Shown here: one piece after another, positions 53,965-62,234 of the stretch
Position numbering within the stretch: the first letter of the stretch is position 1
Layout: every line of letters starts with the position of its first letter
DNA from: Endozoicomonas sp. 4G
Lineage (GTDB): Bacteria; Pseudomonadota; Gammaproteobacteria; Pseudomonadales; Endozoicomonadaceae
Length of the DNA stretch: 64,000 bases
NCBI RefSeq assembly: GCF_023822025.1
Contig: NZ_CP082909.1
Coordinates: 5,872,001 to 5,936,000, forward strand
Reading direction: 5' to 3'
The notes under the pieces: model-generated
Database searches by the model: none
What the model was told of the DNA's origin: nothing
What the model saw: only the letters and a program-made list of their open reading frames with translations
Program-made: the position numbers and the translations under genes

Positions 53965-54588
53965 CTATTCCTGATTAAACAATTCGGTAAAACTGCGGGC
54001 ACGACTCTGGATATCGGTGGCGGCAAACAGATTATGAACCACTGCCACCATATCGGTGCCCGCTTCAATTAGCTGCGGAGCATTATCCACGGTAATTCCG
54101 CCAATAGCCACAACGGGGACTTTAAAGGCTTCTTTGGCAGCAGGCAGCAGTGACAGCTCAGCAGGCTTGGCGTCGGGTTTGGTCCGTGACGGGAAAAAAC
54201 GTCCAAAGGCGATGTAGTTGGCACCCTCTTTAACAGCAGAGTGAGCCTGATCAAGAGAGTCTTCGCAGCTGACACCGATGATGGCGTATTCCCCCAGCCT
54301 GTTTCGGGCGGATTCTATGGATTCGTCCTGTTGTCCCAGGTGCACGCCATCGGCTTCTGATTCAGCCGCCAGTTCGATGTCATCATTGATAATAAACAGA
54401 GCGCCGTACCTGTGGCAGAGTACCCTTAGCATGCTGGCCTGACGGAACCTCTTTTCATGGTCCAGACTCTTGTCCCGATACTGAAGTACTTTCATGCCCC
54501 CTATCAAAGCCTGTTCAACCGCTGCCATCAGAATACGGTCGTCAGGGAGAAGCTGGCTGTCGGTGATACCGTAGAGACCCTTGAGCAT
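53965..54588 (-). CDS. thiE: Thiamine-phosphate synthase
   Basis: A 207-residue TIM-barrel enzyme joining HMP-PP and thiazole phosphate. Motifs LQYRDKSLD, INDDIELA, GVHLGQQD, IGVSCEDSLDQA and VAIGGITVDNA are all present. It is just upstream of hemL in the same operon. Confidence 0.94.
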   Translation of the reverse strand: MLKGLYGITDSQLLPDDRILMAAVEQALIGGMKVLQYRDKSLDHEKRFRQASMLRVLCHRYGALFIINDDIELAAESEADGVHLGQQDESIESARNRLGEYAIIGVSCEDSLDQAHSAVKEGANYIAFGRFFPSRTKPDAKPAELSLLPAAKEAFKVPVVAIGGITVDNAPQLIEAGTDMVAVVHNLFAATDIQSRARSFTELFNQE

Positions 54589-54653
54589 GTTCTAACCTGA
54601 TTTCAAAAAATTTCGGCGGGCATTATAACAGGATGAATGCGGACCCCGATAAT

Positions 54654-56027
54654 TCAAATAGCCTCCAGTGCTTCAGACAGTTTGTGTACACCGACGATGG
54701 TTAAACCTTCAATGGGTTTCCTGGGCTTGTTGGCCGCCGGTACAATGGCTCTTTTGAAACCGTGTTTGGCCGCTTCCGTCAGACGCTCCTGACCATTGGC
54801 AACGGGCCTGATCTCACCGGCAAGGCCCACTTCTCCAAAGGCAAAAAGATCCTGGGGCAGGGCACTGTCCCGCAGACTGGAAACCACCGCCAGCAAACTG
54901 GCCAGGTCGGCACTGGTTTCGGTGACTTTGACGCCCCCGACCACGTTGAGAAAGACATCCTGGTCACTGGTAAAAATGCCCCCGTGCCGGGTCAGTATCG
55001 CCAGTAGCATGGCCAGCCTGTTTTGATCCAGACCCACGGTGACGCGTCTTGGGTTGCCCAGTTGCGAGTCCACCACCAGAGCCTGAATTTCTACCAGCAG
55101 GGGGCGGGTACCTTCCCATAAAACACTGATGATGCTGCCTGAGGTTGGCTCGGGTGTCCGGGACAGGAAAATGGCCGAAGGGTTTTTGACTTCTTTCATG
55201 CCCCTTTCTGTCATGGCAAAGATGCCCAGCTCATTCACCTGACCAAACCGGTTCTTGGTGGCCCGCATCACCCGAAAGCGTGAGTCATCGGTATTACCCA
55301 GCATGATCTGGGTATCAATAATATGGGACAGAGTCATGGGGCCAGCCAGGGAATTATCCTTGGTGACATGGCCCACCAACAATAAGACCGTGCCCGTCTG
55401 TTTGGCAAAGCGGGTAAGAAAAGCAGCGGACTCCCTGACCTGGGCAACGCCACCGGGAGCGGCATCCACGCCATTCATATACATAACCTGAATAGAGTCG
55501 ATGACAATAACGCCAGGCTGCTCCTGTTCGGCTACAGCGACAATATTTTCGGCGGAGGTTTCTGCCAGCATCTTCAGGCGATCGGTAGGCAGACTGAGAC
55601 GTTTGGCCCGGGCGGCAATCTGTTGCAGGGATTCTTCACCGGAGACATAAAGGGCATTCATACTTTGGGCAACATGACACAGAACCTGAAGCAGAATGGT
55701 ACTTTTACCAGCACCCGGATGACCACCAATCAGGACGGCACTGCCTTTGACAAAACCACCACCGAGCACCCGGTCAAACTCTGAGGCACCGCTGCTGAAC
55801 CTGGGCGCTTCAGCAACATCCACCTCACTCAGGGTTTGCAAGCCACTGAGGGTGCCCGCAAAGCCGGATTTATTGGTAGCGCCGATGGAAGGGGAAGCCG
55901 CAGGTCCCAGGTTGACTTCTTTGAAGGTATTCCAGGCTTTACAGTCTGGGCATTGTCCCTGCCACTTGGAGGACTCGCTACCGCACTCGGTGCAGACGTA
56001 GGCTTTTCTGGATTTTGGTTTGGCCAT
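54654..56027 (-). CDS. radA: DNA repair protein RadA (Sms)
   Basis: A 457-residue RecA-like helicase of recombination branch migration. A zinc finger (CTEC...CPDC) at residues 11-31, Walker A GGHPGAGKST, the RadA-specific KNRFG motif (RATKNRFGQVNELG) and a C-terminal Lon-like domain are in order. Full length. Confidence 0.96.
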   Translation of the reverse strand: MAKPKSRKAYVCTECGSESSKWQGQCPDCKAWNTFKEVNLGPAASPSIGATNKSGFAGTLSGLQTLSEVDVAEAPRFSSGASEFDRVLGGGFVKGSAVLIGGHPGAGKSTILLQVLCHVAQSMNALYVSGEESLQQIAARAKRLSLPTDRLKMLAETSAENIVAVAEQEQPGVIVIDSIQVMYMNGVDAAPGGVAQVRESAAFLTRFAKQTGTVLLLVGHVTKDNSLAGPMTLSHIIDTQIMLGNTDDSRFRVMRATKNRFGQVNELGIFAMTERGMKEVKNPSAIFLSRTPEPTSGSIISVLWEGTRPLLVEIQALVVDSQLGNPRRVTVGLDQNRLAMLLAILTRHGGIFTSDQDVFLNVVGGVKVTETSADLASLLAVVSSLRDSALPQDLFAFGEVGLAGEIRPVANGQERLTEAAKHGFKRAIVPAANKPRKPIEGLTIVGVHKLSEALEAI

Positions 56028-56359
56028 TAGAGCGTTTCAGATAAAACCCTATGGTAGCCTGTAGTCGTGTTAGCTCCAACTTAAAGTGCGAGGTTCTCCA
56101 TCCTTCTGCGAGGCTCTGGAGCCTAACCTTTGGAAGGGCAATCGGATAATCCATCAGAGGTATAGGGGGATTTGCACTCAGCCGCACTGGTTTAGAAATT
56201 TTGTGGTTGTCGAGATTTTTTATTCAATACTCAAGATTGAGTCTTTAGCTGAATTTAAGTCTTTTTTTTGCATAATATCTTCAAATATATCGATTAAATA
56301 ATGAATTGACAGTATTTTTAGTCTATGATGAGGCCACTGGGTATCAAATTGGGAAGGTT
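56028..56359. other. Intergenic region with a short IS605-end-like segment
   Basis: Between divergent radA and the RloA-like gene. Positions 56090-56114 differ at only about 3 of 25 bases from the left end of the IS200/IS605 element (10069-10093), so a trace of such an element may lie here. The part from 56200 on is AT-rich and probably holds the promoter of the defence pair. Confidence 0.5.
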
Positions 56360-57643
56360 ATGATTGTTGAACTGTTCGTAGAGAATTACAAATCAATCAA
56401 ACAACGGCAATCTCTTAACCTTACAAAGATGGCCGGTGAAGAGTTGACTGATAATGCTTTTGAGCTTGATGCGCCAAATAAACTATGCCTGCTAAAGTCT
56501 GCGGCTATTTATGGTGCGAATGCGGCTGGAAAGTCTAATTTTATCTCTGCGCTGGATACAATGCAGTCGATCGTGAAAGAGTCTGCAAAAGAATCTCAAA
56601 GAGGCGACAAACTCTCGGTTGTTCCTTTTCGCTTATCGAATGATACTATTAATGAGCCCACTGAGTTTGAGATTGTTTTTATTGTTAGTGGTGTTAAATA
56701 TCAATATGGTTTTTCTCTAACTGAAGATCAAGTTAAAGAAGAATGGTTGTTTGCTTCCCCAAAAGGTAGAAATCAACGTTGGTTTATCAGAGCTTATGAT
56801 GAAGTAACGCAACAGTATTCTTGGGACTTTTCATCACACTTTCAGGGCAAAAAGCAGCTTTGGAAAGAGGCTACAAAATCCAATTCACTTTTTCTGTCTA
56901 CAGCCGTCATGTTGAATAGTGAACAGCTAAAGCCTGTTTTTGACTGGTTTGATAAAACATTAAACGTCACCGGTGTTGATGGTTGGGAGCCTGGTTACAC
57001 AGCACACTTGTGTAATGAAAATGAACCAAAGAATGAAGTTTTAAGTTTTTTGAAGTCCGCTGGTCTTGATATTAGTGACATTTGCTTGGAATCAAAAAAA
57101 ATCAATAAGAATCTCTTTTCTGATGATTTGTCTGACGAATTTAAAAAGAGGGTTCTAAAAAATTTAAAGGGTATGGATGTTTTTGATGTCAAAACCATTC
57201 ATAAAAATTCTAAAGGTGAAGATGTATTATTTGACCTGAGTGAAGAGTCTGATGGCACGAGAAAGCTATTTGCTTTTGCAGGTCCCCTGGTTGATGGCCT
57301 TAAAAAGGGTAGGGTTTTATTTATTGATGAGTTACATCGTAGCTTACATCCCAATATGGTTAAGTTTTTAATCAAGCTATTCAACGATAAAAGTACTAAT
57401 CCGAATAATGCACAGCTTGTATTTACCACACATGAAACCTCTATTTTAGATCAGCGTGTATTTAGAAGAGATCAAATCTGGTTTTGCAGCAAAGATAAGG
57501 AACAGTCAACAATTATCTATCCTCTAACTGATTTCAGTCCAAGAAAGGGTGTGGATAACTTGGAAAAGGCGTACTTATCTGGTCGCTATGGAGCTCTGCC
57601 ACTGGTTAGTAACTTTTATTTTTTAGGGTCTAGTAATGGGTAG
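56360..57643 (+). CDS. RloA/AbiLi-like AAA ATPase
   Basis: A 427-residue SMC-like ATPase (AAA_15/AAA_21). The N-terminus VELFVENYKSIKQRQSLNL leads to Walker A YGANAAGKSNF. The C-terminal part has SDGTRKLF (signature), RVLFIDELHRSLHPNM (Walker B) and VFTTHETSILD (H-loop). I preferred the ATG at 56360 (GGGAAGG upstream) over 56306. The downstream gene overlaps by 8 bases and encodes an RloB-like protein; together they resemble the AbiL/RloAB abortive-infection type. AT-rich relative to radA and fbpC. Confidence 0.82.
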   Translation: MIVELFVENYKSIKQRQSLNLTKMAGEELTDNAFELDAPNKLCLLKSAAIYGANAAGKSNFISALDTMQSIVKESAKESQRGDKLSVVPFRLSNDTINEPTEFEIVFIVSGVKYQYGFSLTEDQVKEEWLFASPKGRNQRWFIRAYDEVTQQYSWDFSSHFQGKKQLWKEATKSNSLFLSTAVMLNSEQLKPVFDWFDKTLNVTGVDGWEPGYTAHLCNENEPKNEVLSFLKSAGLDISDICLESKKINKNLFSDDLSDEFKKRVLKNLKGMDVFDVKTIHKNSKGEDVLFDLSEESDGTRKLFAFAGPLVDGLKKGRVLFIDELHRSLHPNMVKFLIKLFNDKSTNPNNAQLVFTTHETSILDQRVFRRDQIWFCSKDKEQSTIIYPLTDFSPRKGVDNLEKAYLSGRYGALPLVSNFYFLGSSNG

Positions 57644-58337
57644 TGAAGATTTATTTCATAAAAGGAAGGTGCGAAAATTAGCAGACAGCGAGAGAAAAAA
57701 AGCCAAGAGGCAACCTTATGATAAAGTTTTGATTGTTTGTGAGGGTCAGAAGACAGAGCCCATTTACTTTGAAGAAATCAGGCTGTTTCATGAACTCGAT
57801 TCGGCGAATATTGAAATTGACGGTGCCTGCGATTCTAGCCCAATGAGCGTAGTCAGTCATGCATATTCCTTATATATTAAAGAATTATCTTTGGGGGATA
57901 GTTACAACAGAGTTTTTTGTGTTTTTGATAGGGACAGGCATTCCACTTTTCATGAAGCAGTACAGCGTGTGGAAGCTATAAATCAAGAGCTTGTGGAGAA
58001 AGGTTTTAGCGATCAGGTTAACTTTAAAGCAATAACATCAAATCCGTCTTTTGAATATTGGTTTTTACTCCACTACAACCCAACAACCAAACCCTACGCT
58101 CCGGTTCAAGGAAAAAGTGTTGGGGATCAAGTGATTGACGACCTGAGGCAGTTTATACCAGATTATAAAAAAACTCAGAAAGGTTTATATCAAAAATCAA
58201 TCAACGAAGGTACTTTGAGTTTAGCTATCGCTCATTCAAAAAGAATATTTGAATCTGCGAATAGATCGAATGATGCAGATTCCTGCACAAATATTCATGA
58301 ATTGGTTCTGTATTTACGAGATATGAAAGGCGCATAG
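57636..58337 (+). CDS. RloB/AbiLii-like protein
   Basis: A 233-residue RloB-family protein. The basic N-terminus is followed by KVLIVCEGQKTEPIYFEE, the family's TOPRIM-like Glu motif, then RVFCVFDRDRH (acidic motif) and NPSFEYWFLLHY, all typical of RloB. It is translated together with the ATPase through an 8-base overlap. Both ORFs look intact, so the pair may be active. Confidence 0.82.
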   Translation: MGSEDLFHKRKVRKLADSERKKAKRQPYDKVLIVCEGQKTEPIYFEEIRLFHELDSANIEIDGACDSSPMSVVSHAYSLYIKELSLGDSYNRVFCVFDRDRHSTFHEAVQRVEAINQELVEKGFSDQVNFKAITSNPSFEYWFLLHYNPTTKPYAPVQGKSVGDQVIDDLRQFIPDYKKTQKGLYQKSINEGTLSLAIAHSKRIFESANRSNDADSCTNIHELVLYLRDMKGA

Positions 58338-58367
58338 GCATAGGTGTTGTCAAGGAACCCCACGGTG

Positions 58368-59447
58368 TTAAGGCACTGGAATTCCACCTATAAGAGAATG
58401 CCCTTTCTGATCGAACAGAAGCAGGTCATGAGGTCTTACCGAGATATCCACAGGTGTGCTTTCCGGGAACGGGGTTGAGTTTTCCACAACCAGAATATTT
58501 TCTTTCAGTTTAACCTCAGTCCTTAATCGGGCTCCCATAAACTGCTGGCTTTTGATCCGGGCAGGATTCACCGGGCTTTCGCACTGACAGCTCTCAATCG
58601 AAAACATTTGCGGGCGAATAAACAGTTCGGCAGTCTGACCGGGGTTTGCTGAAATGTCAGTGGATGACTCAACGACACCGACCGGTGTTAAAACTGTACG
58701 ACTGTTTATCACTTCACAGGGCAGGAGGTTACCAGACCCCATAAACTCCGCCACAAAGCGAGATGTCGGGCGATGGTACACGTCAAAAGAGTGGCCTCGT
58801 TGCAGAATGTCGCCGTCATGCATAATGGCAACGGAATCGGCAAAGGCAAAACCTTCATCACGGTTATGGGTGACAAACAGTCCAGTGACTTTCTGTTGCT
58901 TGAGAATGTCCCTGACTTCCCTCACCAGTCTCTGTCTTACCTGACTGTCAATATTGGAAAAAGGCTCATCCAGCAACAACAGTGAAGGGTTGTTGGCCAG
59001 GGCTCTGGCAATAGCAACACGCTGCTGCTGGCCGCCGGAAAGTTCGTGGGGATAGCGCTTGTCCAGACCAGAAAGATTGACCAGCTCCAGCATGGCTTCC
59101 ACGCGCTTACGGGTATCTCTGCGGGAAAGGTTTTTCAAGCCAAAAGCAACATTGTGAAACACAGTCAGATGAGGGAACAGAGCGTAGTCCTGAAAGATCA
59201 TACCCATTCCACGCTGTTCCGGGGGCAGTGTTCCATGGACTGAACTGACGACCTGTCCGTGCAGGGAAATGGTTCCTGCAGAAGGCTTAATAAGGCCTGA
59301 AATGGCTTTTAAAAGCGTGGTTTTACCGCAGCCGCTTCGACCCAGCAGGCAAACAATCTCTCCCTGTTCTACCTCAAGGTTCAGGTTAGAAAGTACTTCT
59401 GTCTGATCATAACGGCAGCTCAGGCCAGCAATAGTCAGGGCGGTCAT
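58368..59447 (-). CDS. fbpC: Iron(III) ABC transporter ATP-binding protein
   Basis: A 359-residue ATPase: Walker A GRSGCGKTT, Q-loop FQDYALFPH, signature LSGGQQQRVAIARAL, Walker B LLLLDEPF, and a C-terminal TOBE domain. The FbpC/AfuC assignment rests on its partner, a fused two-domain permease of the FbpB type; its ATG overlaps that gene's stop. The substrate-binding protein gene is not in the window. Confidence 0.85.
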   Translation of the reverse strand: MTALTIAGLSCRYDQTEVLSNLNLEVEQGEIVCLLGRSGCGKTTLLKAISGLIKPSAGTISLHGQVVSSVHGTLPPEQRGMGMIFQDYALFPHLTVFHNVAFGLKNLSRRDTRKRVEAMLELVNLSGLDKRYPHELSGGQQQRVAIARALANNPSLLLLDEPFSNIDSQVRQRLVREVRDILKQQKVTGLFVTHNRDEGFAFADSVAIMHDGDILQRGHSFDVYHRPTSRFVAEFMGSGNLLPCEVINSRTVLTPVGVVESSTDISANPGQTAELFIRPQMFSIESCQCESPVNPARIKSQQFMGARLRTEVKLKENILVVENSTPFPESTPVDISVRPHDLLLFDQKGHSLIGGIPVP

Positions 59448-61174
59448 TTTTGTTTTGCCTCCAGCGAACGGTTCAGAAGTATCAGTGGTACCAGACCGGC
59501 CAGTACCATTATCAATGCTGCCAGAGCAGCCTGTTCCAGTCTTTCATCGGAAACAAACTGAAAAACCCGGGTAGCCAGTGACTCAAAGCCAAAAGGTCTT
59601 AAAAGGAGAGTGGCCGGCAGCTCTTTCATGGATTCGATAAAAACCAGCAGAAATCCAGTCAACAAGCCTTTGTGAATCATGGGAATATGAACGCGCCTAA
59701 CCATTTCTGAAGGCTTGCATCCCAATGTTCGGCTGGCCATATCCAGAGACGGGGAGACTCTTCCCAGGCTGGATTCGACACTGCCAACGGCCACGGCAGA
59801 AAAACGAACCGTACAGGCGAAGACAATCGCAAATATCGAGCCACTGAAAATCAGGCCAACGGGCGGTAATTCAAAAGCCATAATCAAACCATTCAAACCG
59901 TGGTCAGACAGGGTTAATGGGGTTAATACCGCAATGGCCAGAACATTTCCGGGAAGGGCATATCCGGTAGCAACCAACCGGGAAGGAATATTGGCAAAGC
60001 GACTGTTCTGAAGGCGCTGAGACAGTCCCAGAAATAAGGCGACCAGGGTTGCAGATATGGCCGCAGCTAGTGAAACCTGCAAACTGTTGAGGCTGTAAGT
60101 CAGCCATTCCTGATGCCATGAATCACTGAAATATCGGAACACGTAATCCAGCAAAATAGCGGCAGGCAGAAGGAAGCCCAGCAGAACCGGCACCCAGCAC
60201 CAGAATATGGCCAATGCCTTTTTCCAGCCCCTCAAAACAGAGGCTTTCCTGTGATCCTGCCCGGTGCTTCTCTGGTAAAGCTGCTGTCTCCTGCGGCTGT
60301 AACTTTCTATCAAGATCAGTAGCATCACCACAACCAGCATGATGGCCGAAAGTTTGGCAGCGGCATTCAAACTGCCATAACCTAGCCAGGTATCATAGAC
60401 AGCTGTCGTTAGAGTCGGTACCGCAAAGTAATCAACCGTGGCAAAATCAGCCAGTGTTTCGATGCCCATGAGGGCCAGACCGGTGACGATAGCCGGTCTG
60501 GCCATGGGGATTGAGACCCTCAGAAAACTGGTAACAGGAGAACATCCGAGCAGCCGGCTGGCAAGCATCTGACTCTGGGAATGTTCAAGGAATGAGGTTC
60601 TGGCCAGCAGATAAAGATAAGGGTAGAGCACCAGCGCCAGAATGATGACTGCGCCACCCAGACTGCGAATATCCGGGAAAAAATAATCCGCAGCACTCTC
60701 CCAGCCTGTTAAATCCCTCAGCAGTCTTTGAACGGGGCCTGCGTATTCCAGCAGGTCTGTATAGATATAGGCGACCACGTAAGAGGGCATGGCCAGAGGC
60801 AGTACCAGCAGCCATTGCAGATAACGTTTACCGGGAATCTCACAGTTTGCCATGATCCAGGCCGCAGGAAGAGCCAGGATCAAACCCAGAACACCGACAC
60901 CCAGGATCAACAGTACAGTGTTGAGAATATAAGTGCCCAGCACGGTATTTCGCAGATGGGCAAAAATCTCACCGGTAGGTGCCGAGGCCTCATAGACCAG
61001 AGCCAGAAGCGGAGTGAAAAGCAGAAGAGCCAGCAACCAGCTGCCAGCTCTCCAGAACATCGAAAGGCCTTGTCTTGAATAGGACTTGCCAGTGCCACGC
61101 TGCAAAGCACGCTGCAAAGAGAGTGGTGATAAGTCATTTTCCTGTGTTTCTAAGGCGGTAAGCACCTGTTTCAT
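59444..61174 (-). CDS. fbpB: Iron(III) ABC transporter permease (duplicated)
   Basis: A 576-residue inner-membrane protein with two BPD_transp_1 permease halves, each carrying an EAA-like loop (DMASRTLGCKPSEMVRRVHIPM in the second half). This fused form is typical of FbpB/SfuB. The ATG at 61174 (AGG 6 bases upstream) is preferred over 61210. It overlaps fbpC by 4 bases. Confidence 0.85.
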   Translation of the reverse strand: MKQVLTALETQENDLSPLSLQRALQRGTGKSYSRQGLSMFWRAGSWLLALLLFTPLLALVYEASAPTGEIFAHLRNTVLGTYILNTVLLILGVGVLGLILALPAAWIMANCEIPGKRYLQWLLVLPLAMPSYVVAYIYTDLLEYAGPVQRLLRDLTGWESAADYFFPDIRSLGGAVIILALVLYPYLYLLARTSFLEHSQSQMLASRLLGCSPVTSFLRVSIPMARPAIVTGLALMGIETLADFATVDYFAVPTLTTAVYDTWLGYGSLNAAAKLSAIMLVVVMLLILIESYSRRRQQLYQRSTGQDHRKASVLRGWKKALAIFWCWVPVLLGFLLPAAILLDYVFRYFSDSWHQEWLTYSLNSLQVSLAAAISATLVALFLGLSQRLQNSRFANIPSRLVATGYALPGNVLAIAVLTPLTLSDHGLNGLIMAFELPPVGLIFSGSIFAIVFACTVRFSAVAVGSVESSLGRVSPSLDMASRTLGCKPSEMVRRVHIPMIHKGLLTGFLLVFIESMKELPATLLLRPFGFESLATRVFQFVSDERLEQAALAALIMVLAGLVPLILLNRSLEAKQK

Positions 61175-61330
61175 GAAAGCCTGTTTAAATATCTGTCCGA
61201 GCTCTACCAAGCGGCCAATTTTACAGAAAACGGAATGAATATCAGTAAAATTTGCATCTCTCTTTTAAACAGCGGGGTCTGTTTTGAAAATTGGGCGTAG
61301 ACTTGCCTTTTAAATGTCTGCTCTCTATAG

Positions 61331-61349
61331 TGTACGGAAATGCCGTACA
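61331..61349. promoter_or_regulatory. Probable YefM-YoeB operator
   Basis: TGTACGG-AAATG-CCGTACA is a perfect 7-bp inverted repeat 20 bases before the yefM ATG, next to a TATAGT -10-like box at 61326-61331. Autoregulation at TGTAC-type palindromes is known for yefM-yoeB. Confidence 0.7.
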
Positions 61350-61368
61350 TTAAAGATAGGGATAATTT

Positions 61369-61641
61369 ATGGAAAGTGTCAGCGTTAATCAGTTCAGGGA
61401 TAACCTGAAAAGCTTTGTAGAGAAGGTTGTGGGCAACCGTACTCCGCTTAAGGTCACTCGGCGCGGTGGAGAAGACTTTGTAGTGCTCAGTGCTGATGAC
61501 TGGGAGCGGGAACAAGAGACCCTTTATGTTCTGCAGAATAGTAGCTTGATGCAGCAGATTGCAGACTCACAGAGGACACATAGCCAAGGTGATGGCTATC
61601 AGCCAAGTGAGGAGGATATCAGTGAGATCATTGGTCTTTGA
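61369..61641 (+). CDS. yefM: YefM-type antitoxin
   Basis: A 90-residue Phd/YefM antitoxin. The N-terminal DNA-binding fold (VSVNQFRDNLKSFVEKV, PLKVTRRGGEDFVVLSADDW) is followed by a disordered toxin-binding tail. SD AGGGA. It overlaps the toxin gene by 20 bases. Confidence 0.92.
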   Translation: MESVSVNQFRDNLKSFVEKVVGNRTPLKVTRRGGEDFVVLSADDWEREQETLYVLQNSSLMQQIADSQRTHSQGDGYQPSEEDISEIIGL

Positions 61642-61891
61642 GGGTAATACTTGGCAGGTATACGAAGCTCTACGCGAAAAAGATAAAAAGTTGCATAAAG
61701 TATTATGCCGCCAGCTCAAGGAAATGATGCGAGGTGACCCAACTACCGGGGTCGGCAAACCAGAACCACTAAAGCATGGCCTTTCTGGTCACTGGTCTCG
61801 TAGGCTCACCCAGAAGGACCGATTGATATATAGATTTGACGACCAATTTATCTATATTTGCGCTCTGGGTGGCCATTACGATCAGCATTGA
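61622..61891 (+). CDS. yoeB: Txe/YoeB-type mRNA interferase toxin
   Basis: An 89-residue ribosome-dependent RNase. The family start (R-x-L-V-F) fixes a GTG start at 61622. The catalytic C-terminus is GHWSRRLTQKDRLIYRF and ALGGHYDQH, close to the YoeB RRIT..HRLVY and H-Y motifs. It appears intact. Confidence 0.9.
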   Translation: MRSLVFEGNTWQVYEALREKDKKLHKVLCRQLKEMMRGDPTTGVGKPEPLKHGLSGHWSRRLTQKDRLIYRFDDQFIYICALGGHYDQH

Positions 61892-61895
61892 GACC

Positions 61896-62050
61896 CGTTG
61901 ACATCCTCCCCACCCTGAAGAGGGTGTCGTAAAAGCGAAAATTCAAATCCAGTAGGACGGGGATTCCTGTTAGTCACCTGACAGGTTCCTGTTTCACAGT
62001 TCGTTGCTCAGGGAACAAGCGGGGACGCCAAGGCTTGGTTCTCGCATATA
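61896..62050. mobile_element. Relic resembling an IS200/IS605 right end
   Basis: The stretch starts TTGACATCCTCCCCACCCTGA and continues through GGGGATTCCTG and short palindromes (ACAGG-TT-CCTGT). From memory this resembles the right-end/omegaRNA region of IS605-type elements. No tnpB or tnpA remains, so it is a solo end or a PATE-like derivative. It does not match the end of the intact element at 11777. Confidence 0.4.
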
Positions 62051-62234
62051 GTAGTGAACTAAATCATTTCCTTTCTGTCTTTATGTTAGGGCGATAGTAC
62101 AAGGTACGGATAATGTACCCCTTCTCTTGAGATTGCCTGTAGAACTGTCATGAAGCATTAAATTCAACAGGCAAATGAGCTAACCAGAAGGACGGTATTA
62201 ACAGCAGCTGCAACTCAATAAAGGACGATTAATT

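Noticed and set aside
61215-61260. Possible Fur box upstream of fbpB
   Set aside because: The AATGAATATCAGTAAAAT stretch matches the Fur consensus too poorly to support.
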